Below, piece by piece: positions 23,711-33,454 of a stretch of DNA of 64,000 nt (positions are counted from its first letter, which is position 1; each line of letters opens with the position of its first letter). The translations under genes and the position numbers were made by a program. The DNA is from Pelodera strongyloides (taxonomy: Eukaryota > Nematoda > Chromadorea > Rhabditida > Rhabditidae). The notes beneath the pieces are model-generated. The model searched no databases. It saw nothing but the letters and a program-made list of their open reading frames with translations, and was not told the origin of the DNA. The stretch spans positions 124,001-188,000 of the forward strand of contig JAANDG010000012.1 of assembly GCA_036852015.1 (NCBI GenBank), in the 5' to 3' direction.

Positions 23711-25168
23711 GGGGGGGGGGGGGGGGGGGGGGGGGGGAAAGCTGTGTTTAGGCAAAGAAAGCTCTGCTGGATGCCCTGATGAGCCATCCCCAGTATCTTC
23801 CGAGTTCTTGGAAGACCAAGTTTCAGAGTATGTTTGGATTTCCTTTTTTTTAGATTACATTTAGAGCGAAAGTGAGAGCGAGTGTGTGCGTGTGTGTGCG
23901 CGTGCGTGTGTGCGTGTGAGTGCGTCCGTGTACGTGTGTGTATGTGTTTGTGTGTTTGTCTGTGTGTATGTAAGTGTGTGCGCGCGTGTGAGACAGTGCA
24001 GATAACAATCAGTTGTAATTCCCACCTCAGAATGGAAAGAGGAGGCTCGTAAGGAGCTGTACGGCGTCAATTTCTGGAGAGTGCTCACCTCGTTCCCCAA
24101 ACAGAGATGTTTCGATGATTCACCAGTCAGAGAAGGTTAGAATCTTGGTTATCATGAGATTCTACTAAGTTCTTACAGTACACGTTATGGAATATCCTTT
24201 GTTAGCGCTATTGCAGGACAATGTTGCACACCTTTTGGGAGCGGGAATTGAGCGCCTATGCACGCCCCTCGCACACTACACCCTATACCTTTTTTGTGTG
24301 CGGCGACAGCGCGAGATTCGCGTTGTAAATAACTTCCTTTACTGTACAGATTCCAGATGGAACGTTCACTCCCAAGCAACGAGCCATGCTATTCGGAGTC
24401 GTATTTGGACCATCCGATCAGAAAACCTTTGAGGTTTTTGTTACTATTTTAAAGAAAATTTCTCAGTTGAGTGAAAAAAACCATCCGAGATGGAGTAAGC
24501 AGATATTGTTCCCCAACTATGGCATATTTGTATCATTCACACTTGTGTACAAAACAGACTGCGCCATTTTCATCCAGTCCAAGCCAGGCTTTCGCCGCGC
24601 TCAATCTTCGCGCAAGGTTCTCGCCGCCGAGCACGCGCGAGCTTTATCCGTGTATGTTTGCAGGAAACTGCCAGAGAGGAGGCGTCCAAGGGACTTTACT
24701 TCACACCTGCAATTGCTGAGGCATTCATTGAAGCCAAGAGCGAGGTGATTTCTTAAATTTGATCGCAAAAGTTTCCATACATTTATAGTTATCTTATTCT
24801 ACCGTATTTCTTATTCTAGGAGTGTTTTCGTGTCTGATCCTACTCATATTCTAGGTAGTTTGTGTGCTTGTGTGAAGTGTTCTAGGTACCCTAGGGCCAG
24901 AATATCAAGGTTTAGGTACTAGATGTTCTAGGTAGCTAGCGTGAAGCAAGATCCAACCAAGGACCCGGGAAAAGATCTTACCAAAGACGCTTCCAAGGAG
25001 AAAAAAGATGTATCGAAAACTCCAACGGTTAGTTGCATGGACTCGGTCGCTAATTAAATAATATTTTTCTAAGTCTAAGGAATGCATCAAAGAAAAAAGG
25101 ATCAAATACTTTAAGCTATGACACTCCTGCAGCTCCATCCCTTATTCCAATCACTTTGGATTAAGTAG
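17289..25168 (+). CDS. Lys- and Pro-rich 779-residue protein, function unknown
   Basis: Unrecognised. Twenty-eight exons close in phase: 17289-17371, 17618-17699, 17949-18072, 18484-18516, 18670-18741, 18858-18935, 19128-19193, 19391-19421, 19632-19710, 19891-19943, 20167-20227, 20375-20460, 20843-21007, 21227-21303, 21504-21718, 21884-22019, 22257-22279, 22468-22540, 22650-22711, 22840-22887, 23089-23223, 23440-23544, 23752-23827, 24031-24125, 24350-24433, 24664-24744, 24947-25027, 25133-25168 (TAG). Residues 1-55 form a Pro run and a charged helix (EQIREELRQEMKRRG). Residues about 95-215 carry several poly-Lys blocks. About 215-510 is Ala/Pro/Lys/Glu-rich and disordered. About 513-760 looks globular and helical (HHEKAMESAMTEKENDILAK; DKIVEWAMAKKDL; WKEEARKELYGVNFWRVL). 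The donors at 22711, 24125 and 24433 and the last acceptor were chosen on phase and are the weakest points. The basic tracts suggest nuclear or RNA contact, as inference only. Confidence 0.75.
18281..18457. repeat. Family A MITE, copy 5 (GAACTAACGG subtype)
   Basis: TTAAAGCGAACTAACGGCCGG at the left and the inverse CCGGCCGTTAGTTCGCTTTA at the right. It lies in an intron of the 28-exon gene and ends 27 bp before exon 18484-18516. Confidence 0.85.
18778..18810. repeat. (TC)n microsatellite
   Basis: Intronic CT/TC tract upstream of exon 18858-18935; it may double as polypyrimidine sequence. Confidence 0.8.
19027..19091. repeat. 33 bp tandem duplication
   Basis: GGACCTATTG(TG/GT)TTACGTAAGTGCAA occurs twice back to back in an intron. 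Each copy contains a GTAAGT donor-like sequence. Confidence 0.75.
21306..21365. repeat. SINE-like fragment (CACGAACAG family)
   Basis: GCACGAACAGCGGGAGCCTCCC followed by GGGAGAATTT matches part of the longer copies at 28290-28520 and 36545-36755. It begins 3 bp after the donor of exon 21227-21303. Confidence 0.55.
21749..21815. repeat. (AG)n microsatellite
   Basis: Nearly uninterrupted AG tract in the intron after exon 21504-21718. A second GA-rich tract lies at 22302-22390 in the same gene. Confidence 0.85.
22036..22168. repeat. 66 bp tandem duplication
   Basis: AGAAGTTTATTGGGTCTTTG and the following CTTACCTTCG recur with a 66 bp period, directly after exon 21884-22019. Confidence 0.75.
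23012..23080 (-). repeat. tRNA-like relic (SINE head)
   Basis: On the minus strand, TGTTGTGGTTAGTGC (A-box-like) is followed by GAGGGTTCGATTCC (B box) at tRNA spacing, but the anticodon stem does not pair well. A decayed tRNA-derived element in the intron before exon 23089-23223. Confidence 0.5.
23581..23655 (+). repeat. tRNA-like relic
   Basis: B-box-like GAGTTCAAATC within a 75 bp stretch whose ends (CTCGCATC / GATGCGAG) are complementary. It resembles a degenerate tRNA or SINE head and lies 37 bp after exon 23440-23544. Confidence 0.4.
23677..23737 (+). repeat. 61-base G homopolymer with a single T
   Basis: Thirty-three G, one T, then 27 G. It ends 14 bases before the first base of exon 23752-23827, where a polypyrimidine tract is normally found. 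Both strands could form unusual structures (G-quadruplex, i-motif). Length may be unreliable because homopolymers are error-prone in assembly. Confidence 0.9.
23878..23995. repeat. (GT)n-rich tract
   Basis: Interrupted GT/TGTG repeats in the intron upstream of exon 24031-24125. Confidence 0.8.
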
Positions 25169-25570
25169 GGGCGGGCACAAAAAAAAAGAGCCTGTGTGGG
25201 CCGAAAGTGCGCAAGGAGTGCGCGAACAAAATCTGTTCGCGTTAGGACGCACCAGCTATGCGAACAATTGTTATTTGATATCTTCTGACTAAATTAAATC
25301 TGTTTTAGGCAACCAAATGAGGGCCCAACAGTGTACAAATGAAACATCGCGTTTTTAAACCTCACACTATTGTATATTGCTCACATTACCAAACAAGTGC
25401 ACTATCTTTATCACGCAAATATTAATCTTAATAAATATTCCCTTTCATTTGTTATTTTGTGCTCCTTAATTAACAGAACATCAGAGCATATAATACAACA
25501 CCGCGATGTACCGTGATTCTATTCTGAGTTAGGCGTGAGTATGGGTAGTCTACACTTACACCGGGTATAA

Positions 25571-25622
25571 CCGGGCCCGCCTGGGCCTCACCGGGCCCGC
25601 CTGGGCCTCACCGGGCCCGCCT
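25571..25622. repeat. GC-rich 20 bp tandem repeat
   Basis: The unit CCGGGCCCGCCTGGGCCTCA occurs about 2.5 times. The unit itself is partly palindromic. Confidence 0.85.
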
Positions 25623-25654
25623 TTTCTCTGTCCCTCTCTCACTTTCAACCATGG

Positions 25655-25735
25655 GCAAAATGTATGCGGCCCATCTTTTTTGGGCCTAGTGTGGGTCGCA
25701 TACCGGTCACGCTTCCTCGGTGTATCTTTCAAGAA
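25655..25735. repeat. Dispersed element related to 63437-63527
   Basis: ATGCGGCCCATCTTTTTTGG...GTGTGGGTCGCATACCGGTC aligns by eye with ATGGCGGCCACCTTTTTCGG...GTGGGCCGCGCACCGGCC in the PMS2 intron. Confidence 0.6.
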
Positions 25736-26183
25736 CCGGCTGTTATAAGGTTCTCCAGCTCCAAATGTGTTTGTTCGAAATTACAGTCTAGTTTTTTTTA
25801 CATTATCGAACGAAGCACATCCAAATCAATTTTTTATTGGCGGTGCTAATTGATTATTGAACGCAAATAATCATTGAAATAACCACCACGGCAATACTTT
25901 GCAGAGAAACGAGAAATTGTATATCAGTAAAATGAAATGCACAACGTTTTATTTTTGTATAATTCTCGAGAGAAAAAAAGAGTCACTAGATCATAAACTA
26001 TTTGTTTTATTGATGAATATCATATTTAATTGTCGTTGAATTCGATGTTTGATAGTCGTTTTTTAATCCATTTTAAGAGGAAAATATCTAGTAGGGCACT
26101 AACATTCTGCAGACAATTTCGATTGAGATCAGAACTGAAAAAAGTGTAATTTACACAAAATACAATAATAATTGGAACGTTCA

Positions 26184-26345
26184 TTAAAGCGAACTAACGA
26201 CCAGTTTTTGAAGCGTATTTGGGGAATGTACTTTCTCCTGTGATGTATGCTAGTGCATATATTCAGTCTCATAAACGTGTACAGTGTCTGATAAAAAAAA
26301 TAGTGTCTGATATACGTTTCAAAACTGGCCGTTATACAACTTTAA
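26184..26345. repeat. Family A MITE, copy 6 (GAACTAACGA subtype)
   Basis: TTAAAGCGAACTAACGACC at the left; right arm GGCCGTTATACAACTTTAA. TTAA at both ends. Confidence 0.8.
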
Positions 26346-26619
26346 GATAATTAAAAATAGAAACCAAGGGCACCTAATTTATTCGAAGGTGGGCGTGGCT
26401 AACGTTCGAAAATGTTGAAAGTTAATGCAAAGCCAAGCCTATTATATTCAAATATATACTCACTAAAGAGACACAAGAAAATTGTCGACAGGAGGGCAAC
26501 ACGACAAATTTTTGTGGTCCTACTGGCCACAAGTTGCTCGGCTGCAAAGGAAATTACACACAAGAAGGGGAATACTGCCGAGATAATAATCAGTGATAAC
26601 ACGACGAGTTACATACTAC

Positions 26620-26680
26620 TTTCTTCATCATCATTTCATTGTGATGCACACCCTGTGGTGTTACTTAATTAATAAATAGG
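26620..26680 (+). repeat. Retroelement 3' tail-like fragment
   Basis: TCATTGTGATGCACACCCTG, then TGGTGTTACTTAATTAATAAATA; matches 13435-13473 and the reverse of 40401-40460. Confidence 0.6.
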
Positions 26681-27090
26681 TAAAGACTACGAGGTAAAAC
26701 AGAACAAAAACAAGACATAATGGGTTCAAAGTATGCTGAAAAGTTACCGTATTTTTGTAGTTACCGGTACCGGTACCGTAGTTACCGTACTACACGAGAA
26801 CAACTTTTCATATTATATATGCAGGTTTCGCGCAGAAATACGGCAGTATTGAGAGAATCACGGACATTTTTTGGGATACTTGGAAAACCGCATAATAAAA
26901 ATATAAACCCACGTCCGCACTCTTCTCTGGGCGGGCCAACGGGCAACTCGAAGATTATCTCCCTTCGCGGGCCACGAGGAATTTCAGCCGCGTTCGTAAA
27001 TGGGGTGAAGACGCGCTTCTGAAACTAATGTATGCAGAGTTGGTTCCCATCAAGTTGTTCTTGAGGAACCAGGGTAAACATTTGAAAGGG

Positions 27091-27270
27091 TCAAAGCGAA
27101 ATACCATCCGGTTTTTGAAACACATCGAGTACACAAGCATTCATGCAGATTATGCAATGAACATAAATTTGAATAAAAAATAGAGCTAAATTCGAGCACT
27201 TTAGCATAAATTCACAAGAATTCAGTTGTCCAACGATGCGTTTCAAAAACTGGCAGCTATTTCGCTTTAA
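27091..27270. repeat. Family A MITE, copy 7
   Basis: Left end TCAAAGCGAAATACC (TTAA mutated to TCAA), right end ATTTCGCTTTAA. Full-length arms. Confidence 0.85.
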
Positions 27271-27406
27271 GGTTGACTATAGAGACGCTGGAGACGGCAC
27301 ACTCTAACTGGAGGACAGAAGTAATCAATGAGCTAGTAAAATACCCTCGGCCGCACGTGCGATCCTCCTGGTGTAACAGACGACTTCTTCTGAAAAAGTT
27401 TCCCTA

Positions 27407-27824
27407 TTAAAGTGTCAGGCCCATTTCAAATTACCCCTATTTTTGATGATTCCATCTGATTCTCCATGTCAAATATAGTAGGATGCAATATTTTTCTAAT
27501 TTTCAAGCGCAATATTCACGCAGTATTCATCGATTTACCCCTGCCAGTCATACCCAACTATTTATCGCATTTGTCACGCCCCTTCGCGCTAATTGGGCAT
27601 TATGCTCTATTGGGCGTGGCAACTGCGATATCGGCCAATCAGCGCGAATGGGCGTGCCAGCTGCGATGGATAGCTGTGTATGACTGCTCACGGTAAATTG
27701 CTGAATAATGAGTGATTTTTGCGCTTGAAAATTAGAAAATTATTGCATCCTACTATATTTGACATGGAGAATCAGATGGAATCATCAAAGATAGGGGTCA
27801 TTTGAAATGGGCCTGACCCTTTAA
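27407..27824. repeat. Large TTAA foldback element, family B
   Basis: TTAAAGTGTCAGGCCCATTT at the left is the inverse of the right end AAATGGGCCTGACCCTTTAA. The arms stay paired for roughly 90 bp (ATATAGTAGGATGCAATA / TATTGCATCCTACTATAT). The centre carries ATTGGGCGTGGCAACTGCGA and a near copy, GGGCGTGCCAGCTGCGA, as a direct repeat. Confidence 0.88.
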
Positions 27825-28055
27825 GAATTACTATTTGTTGGCCGCATTCATTCTTTCCCAAATGACCGCGGTACAATAAATTGTTCAGTATGACTCTCGT
27901 ACCTGTCGGTATTGCAAATAGTTCGTCGGTGAATTTAGTATTATAAATATTGGTTGCTAACGAAAAATTGGGGTTTCGGTCGAGCGGGGTTGAACCCCGC
28001 TCGACCGAAATGTGTCCTCTGTGCATTTGCACTAACATTTGAATTTAGCATTATT

Positions 28056-28103
28056 AGCATCGAACTGGTAGAGCAATGCGTAACGGGTTCGAACCCTGAT
28101 GCT
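28056..28103 (+). repeat. Truncated tRNA-like sequence
   Basis: AGCATC ... GATGCT can pair as an acceptor stem, and ACGGGTTCGAACCC is a good T-arm, but the anticodon arm is missing. A deleted tRNA pseudogene or SINE head. Confidence 0.5.
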
Positions 28104-28289
28104 GACAAACATGACTTCCACGCATTATAGCTGGTTTACGGCTACCTAGCGTACAGTGCTCGGCAGCTCGGCTAACGCATATTATTGTATTAGTATTTAT
28201 AATATTATATTACTTTTATTTTTTAATTATTGGAATTAGGTACTTATTCTCAGTAGTGTAACGAAATAATAAGAAGAAGATAAAATTTA

Positions 28290-28520
28290 AAACCGTTCGG
28301 CCCATCTGTGATGTCGCAGTTGTCGAAGCGCGTCTCTAAACGAGGGAAAGGTACTTTCCCGCTACAAAATTCATGGTGTCCTGTGGCACGAACAGTGGGA
28401 GCCTCCCTGGGTGGGAGGATTTGTCTCTGATCCGCATGCTCCCTCCCTTTCTCTACCTCCCACTGGGAGACTGGGAGCATACTCCCAGCGCTCGTGCATA
28501 CGGCCACTGGTGAACATTGT
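28290..28520 (-). repeat. SINE-like element, CACGAACAG family
   Basis: Read on the minus strand: AGTGGCCGTATGCACGAGCG, CTGGGAGTATGCTCCC, then GGGAGCCTCCC-type inverted blocks. The same order appears on the plus strand at 36565-36700. It is internally palindromic around CTCCCAGT / ACTGGGAG. Confidence 0.6.
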
Positions 28521-28682
28521 AAAGGCGTTCAGTTGGCGCCGGTACAAGAGCAGGAAACAATAAAGAATTAGTGGTAAGATCTTCCAGTTTTTCATTGGCA
28601 AATAAGTGCATGAGTTTCCAGCTTTGAGATATATTTCTACTGCTCTATCTTTCTTTTCTTGTTAGATCCTTAGCTAGTCCAG

Positions 28683-30244
28683 TTAGTTGAATTCATGAAT
28701 GCGAAAACTGACCCTGCCCTCCGGTGCTCTGCTCGTTGGCCTAAAAACGCGAATTAGTAGTTCACACATAGTATTTAAAACTGGTTCACAGTAAATAACT
28801 ATAGGAAACCGTGTTAGATTGCTCTTTAAGCGAAATACCGGCCGGATTTTGAAACGCATCGAGTACACCAGCATTCTGATGCAGCTTATGCAAATGACCA
28901 TAAATTAGAATAAAAAATCGAGTTAAATTCGGTCAAATTAGCATAAATACGCAAGAAATCAGGTGTCCACGATGCGTTTCAAAAACCGGGTGGTATTTAG
29001 CTTTAACCTATCTTCTCGCATAGTATATACTCCTTGGTCAGTAATTTATATACGGTCTTCGCTAATACATTCAAAGCCCAGAAACTGCCACATCTGAGGC
29101 CATATTCACCACTCCGATTACCACAGGGAAATATTCCCTGGGGACAGAAAATCGCATTCTAATGTGAGACACGCAGAGGAAAAGACTGGGATTTCCCCAT
29201 CGAGAATTGAGTGGTGAATATGGCCTCTGAAGATGTTTGTGAAGTCAAATTACCTTGAAGTGGACGCAATCCTTCTGCCCCCGGGAGCCGCATTCTCCGC
29301 ACTGGCGCTCGATGCCGTGGAGGAGCGCTTGCGCATGCCGGGTCCTCCCTCGCCACTGACCGTCGAACTCTTCCTTCTCATTCCGGACGCGGGTGCGGGC
29401 TTCCCCGTGTCGGTACTGACTGTTGACCCCTTGCGTCTGGGACCGGGAGGCGGGGGCTTCCCATCGGTAGCCACGGTAGACCCTTTACGCCGGGGACCGG
29501 GAGGTGCGGCTTTTCCCTCGGGAGTACCGCTACTCTTCCGGTTTCTCTCACCACCGTTGGCTGATGAGGCTTTGCTACGCCTGAAAACACAATTTCATAG
29601 GATGCACGCATATATCATGTCATATGCAAATTTCCCAAAATAGGTACAATACGGCTTTAAGTCAATGGTGTTCAATATAGATCTGCTTTATGGTTAGAAG
29701 GGTCAACTTTGAGAAACAAAAGCCAAAGTATATATAAACACCAACTGTTTTGGCGGTCCAGGCGGGTTCATCGAACTTTTTTTGGTGCGACCCTTCTTTC
29801 TGAAAAATAAAAGCTAATTAGCCTTGAAAGCTAATTAGAGCTAATTAACCTGGAAAAAAGATTATTCGAGAAATGAATAGGATCCCGGATAAACCCAAAA
29901 AGAAAAAGAAATTCAGAAGAAAACTGACGCATCAAACGGATTTCCTGGCGGAGCCATCTTGCTATTCGCAACACTGAAATGTGAATACTTGAAGCAAGCC
30001 GAACGTATCAATGTGAAACATCGCCACACAAAAACATAGTGACCGCCATAGCGGGGCCGCGCAACCCGCTTAGTGCACGAATGTTAATGGCGCATCTAAC
30101 AATAAGGCGGTCTCAAGGCGCACCTTGGTGTACGCGTGTCGCACCTTCATAAAGTGCGCCGCGGATGCGCGGTAGGTGCGCTCCTGGGGCGTTTATATTT
30201 CAAGAAACATTTAAATTACATTTAACTTACGGTCTCGAACTCAT
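28683..30244 (-). CDS. 150-residue basic protein with repeated RRKS motifs
   Basis: Unrecognised, apparently complete. Exons: 30244-30231 (ATG, donor GTAAGT), 29799-29746, 29580-29254 and 28740-28683 (TAA); phases close. The protein is disordered and rich in Ser, Thr, Pro, Gly, Arg and Lys. The large exon contains an imperfect internal repeat of about 20 residues built on PGPRRKGSTV, PGPRRKGSTV, GMRRKSSTV and GMRKRSSTA, preceded by NRKSSGT. Each copy places Ser after two or three basic residues, the consensus of basophilic kinases such as PKA. The 14-nt first coding exon is the least secure part. Introns carry a family C arm, a 132 bp palindrome and family A copy 8. The likely role is a phospho-regulated basic protein, as inference from composition alone. 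Confidence 0.68.
28826..29006. repeat. Family A MITE, copy 8
   Basis: TTAA at both ends; arms CGAAATACCGGCCGG and AACCGGGTGGTATTTAGC. Intronic to the RRKS-repeat gene. Confidence 0.88.
29096..29227. repeat. 132 bp palindromic element
   Basis: GAGGCCATATTCACCACTC and its perfect inverse GAGTGGTGAATATGGCCTC bound the element. It ends 27 bp after the large exon of the RRKS-repeat gene, inside the intron. Confidence 0.8.
29595..29660. repeat. Family C single arm
   Basis: ATATGCAAATTTCCCAAAAT, then AGGTACAATACGGCTTTAA; matches the right half of 7672-7844 and ends in TTAA. Confidence 0.7.
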
Positions 30245-30639
30245 GATCCCTCGGTCACCGGCTCAACTTTGACGAACACGGATCAAGTAGTGACGAGCAA
30301 ATAGCATATGGCAAATAGCAACGCGATAAAAATTTGCATACTGCGTCTACCGCTTGCAACGCTAAAAGGGGTACGCAAATTCAAAAGTTCCCGTAATTCC
30401 CGTAATACCCACAGAAACACGCTTTCTCATGCGTATCCTCTGAACACACTAAAATAATTGCGTCGTATGCATCCAATTACGAAAAACCCTCGAGGTGCAA
30501 CTCAACGAATCGTTGGCAGACCATTCGGTGAACACTTCATGACCATGTGGCGACAAAATTTTATCGAATGAACTGGTCATCAAGCGGACACGACCCAGGT
30601 ACGAGAGTTGACGACGAAAGTTGGAATGAAAACGGCAAC

Positions 30640-30662
30640 CTTGCGGGGGGGGGGGGGGGGCA
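30640..30662. repeat. G homopolymer
   Basis: About 17 G residues inside a region (30460-30810) that shares GGTCAT/ACATGG motifs with 51100-51250, probably a mobile-element remnant. Nothing else is supported between 30245 and 31239. Confidence 0.8.
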
Positions 30663-31239
30663 ACTTGCACGCCAGAACCCAACGGCGTGCCACTCTTGGC
30701 AACGCCGCATCCGTAAGGATGCCAATTTTCAAGTTGGCAAGGCTCTCGTGTGCAACCCAACATTTGCAAAGTCGTCCGGCCTCCTTTTACCTGGCCCAAC
30801 TCAATAAATATTTATCATATTAAATCCATTCAAATACTGAAATCAAATAAATATTTATCATAACACTGTAAAATGATCTATATAGAACCAATAATATGTG
30901 CTACAGCTATTTTCCCCGTGTTACTCTGAACGAAAGCAACTAATCCTGATACTGAATATAACATTTCTCACAATTAAATAAAACTACGTATTTATATAAA
31001 GTGAATCAGTCAACGTTGGAGTGATGGCTTATTGGAAGATATGGTAATTTCTCGATAATTGAAAAGGGAGGGTTAGTGTGGTTAGGCAAATTATATTACG
31101 GTTAATGCTGAGGAAAAGCGGAGAGAGCAGAGTATAATACAAGTGAGAGACAATTGTAATGTGAGAGAGGGGAGAGGAGGCACATTGCTTACAAGACAAC
31201 CCTAACCCTCCCTTTAAACATAAAAATTAATATTTTCAT

Positions 31240-33454
31240 TTAAGGCATCCGGACGCCTGCCACATTACTGGCCGCATCCGCCTTTTTATCCGTTGGCGGT
31301 TTTGGAGAGACGGTTTTCCGTGGGTCGTTATTCTGTTTCTTGGGTGCCTGAACAAAATCCACATTCAATTAGATAATGACATACGCGTCAAAAAGCACAT
31401 GTATGAATAAACGGGCAGGCTAAGCCTAAGCCTAAGCCTAAGCCTAAGCATTGACATAGGACACGGGAATACATATGCACTTTTCCAATATGCACTTTAG
31501 ACACAACGTGCCCTCTTACTTATGTTCTTTAGGACTCTGCGAAACGCACCTCGGTCTGAGCGTGGTTCTCATTGGGCGGCTCTCCGACGGCCGCCGCGGC
31601 TTCTTCCGGGCCTCCTCCTGGATCACCATCCACCGGTTTGTGAGCATGAGGCGACATCACGGGTGGAGGCGGGAGCATACTGTAAGAATATCATGAGGGT
31701 AATTAGGGGTACTGTAGAAGAAATGTTATAGAGCCGCGGGAGTTTTGCAGATTCTTACGGTCATGGCAGTCATGCAGTATTAGTGCAACGCTAAAGTTGA
31801 GCAAAGGAGCGCGGCGAGCCAATCACACAATGGTGATTCATTGCCTACATAATTTTTAATTGCAGAATCTGAACGAATACAGTACTTTGTATCCATTCTC
31901 TCCATGTCTTCGTATAGCTTTTCCGCCTCCTTCCTCTCCCTTTCTCTGCCCGCCTTCTCTCTCTCCGATTCCTCGTCTTTCTCCTTCGAATTTCTTCTCC
32001 CTTTCTTTTCCCTCTCCGACGGTTTCTTCTTATCATCGGAATCATTCGACTTCTTCTCTCTCTTAACAACAGTATCTTTCTCTCATGAACAGGATGAATT
32101 ATTGGATTTATTAATCCTTTCTGACTCCCTGAATCTCCATCTCTCCCTCTCTCTCTGTCGCTCTCTCTGTCTGTCTGTCTGTCTGTCTCTTTCTCTCTCT
32201 TCTCTCTCTCCTCTCTCTCTATCTCTATCTCTCTCCCTCTCTCTCTCTCTCTAACACCCACCTCTTTATTATGTCTCTGCATTCTCTGACTCCTCTTGCT
32301 TTTCTTCATGCTCTTTCGACTCTGCTGCTCCTTTTCTCGAGACGGCAACTGGAGAGAGGAAAAATAAACGAACTGGCTGCATCAAGAATCACTGCAATTC
32401 GCGCGCACTCCGCACGCTACCATGTTATGAATGAGTTTGCACTTTGCACACTGCAGACGCCGCTTGCATGCTAACAAGATGATCATTAATGGGGTTTGCA
32501 ACTGCAAAAATGAGTCTTGGAACGATTTTATAATTACTCATATTATATATTCATACTTAGTTCCAAACTACGGTACTTCGTGTACATACTTGCAAGGAAT
32601 TGTTGCATACTTGCCCACCCCATAATTAATCGAATCGGAAATAAAGAACACGTTCAGAGTGTTCCTGAAGGAGCAAGCTGTAACCTTTAGCCTAATCCTT
32701 AATTGCCAATCAACAGGTAAAGTAAATATATTCTACCACTTGCGCGACGTATTGTGGCTCACGGGGCGGTGTTGTACATATCGCTGGACGAGCGTTTATT
32801 GCATTTTCAAATATAGTCGGTTCCATGGACAGATGACGATTTGCCATCAATTGTGCCGGTGATATGTGAGGTGGACGCTTTCTAAAATCTCTCTACGTAG
32901 AACTCGCTAAACTCTTTGTCTCTGACTCCCCTGACCCTCCTACTCTCGCTGGCTTTCTAACCTTTATTCATGACCAATAATGTTCTTCTTCACGCTCTTT
33001 CAGTAAAAATTGATTATTTTGATGATACATCCCCTAGTCTACCCAGCGTTGAGGTATATCTTGACACAATTTTTGTACGCAATTAAATGATTGCAACCCA
33101 CACTCTTGCTGACTCCTTCCCCATGTCCTTGCCATCTTTTAACCTGAAATCATAAATTATTCTGGACTTGAAATAATTATCATAAACTTTAACACCATGT
33201 TCAACATGTATCACCTTATACATACGGTTTTGTTTTATATATCACAGAGAAAAATGGAGTGTACGCCGAGCGCTGCGGCATCCTCGCACGATATTTGTGC
33301 GCGAGGACAAATCCGCTCACAATGTGTGGGCCGAGACGCCGCCGCCGCATTTCATCCAGAGCATTCCATGCCAAATATGTTTTAAACTCACTTAACACCC
33401 GTACGAGCCTCTTTATCTTTATCCTTTGAATTCTGTTCTTTTCCGGCATGTGGT
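31240..33454 (-). CDS. Charged Lys/Glu-rich protein, 5' end unresolved
   Basis: Unrecognised. Secure exons are 32055-31886, 31679-31550 and 31347-31240 (TAA). They give a Lys/Glu-rich helix-forming block (KKSNDSDDKKKPSEREKKGR ... EAEKLYEDMERMD), a Pro-rich segment (MLPPPPVMSPHAHKP), and a tail PRKTVSPKPPTDKKADAASN. Upstream, 32348-32262 joins in phase. Further candidates with good splice sites are 32956-32897, 33143-33104 (or 33102) and 33454-33392 (PHAGKEQNSKDKDKEARTG), but more than one frame is open in each. No convincing ATG exon was found, so the start is unknown. The long CT tract at 32140-32255 lies in the intron between 32262 and 32055, although the minus frame stays open through it. 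Confidence 0.55.
31416..31448. repeat. Interstitial CCTAAG (TTAGGC) repeat
   Basis: About five consecutive CTAAGC units. Lies in the intron between exons 31679-31550 and 31347-31240. Confidence 0.85.
32140..32255. repeat. (CT)n / (CTGT)n tract
   Basis: CTCTCT with a CTGTCTGT core; intronic to the 31240-33454 gene. Confidence 0.85.

Larger units (their letters stand above)
25169..28682. other. Repeat-rich intergenic region
   Basis: Between the stop codons of the 28-exon gene and the RRKS-repeat gene. It holds an AATAAA at 25430 that could end the upstream transcript, 20 bp GC-rich tandem repeats, family A copies 6 and 7, a retroelement tail, a 418 bp TTAA foldback, a tRNA-like fragment and a SINE-like copy. 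No exon is supported. Confidence 0.6.

Noticed and set aside
30449..30799. Open frames on both strands around the G run
   Set aside because: Created by homopolymer and repeat sequence; no splice context and similarity to the repeat at 50800-51250.
31845..32348. Continuous minus-strand open frame of 167 codons
   Set aside because: It runs through a (GA)n tract that cannot contain stops; splice sites on both sides give a more natural protein in a different frame.
32833..33385. Plus-strand exon-like pieces (32833-32851, 33004-33052, 33248-33385) that almost join in phase
   Set aside because: They overlap better minus-strand exons of the Lys/Glu-rich gene; the third piece is open in all three frames and the composition gives no family.
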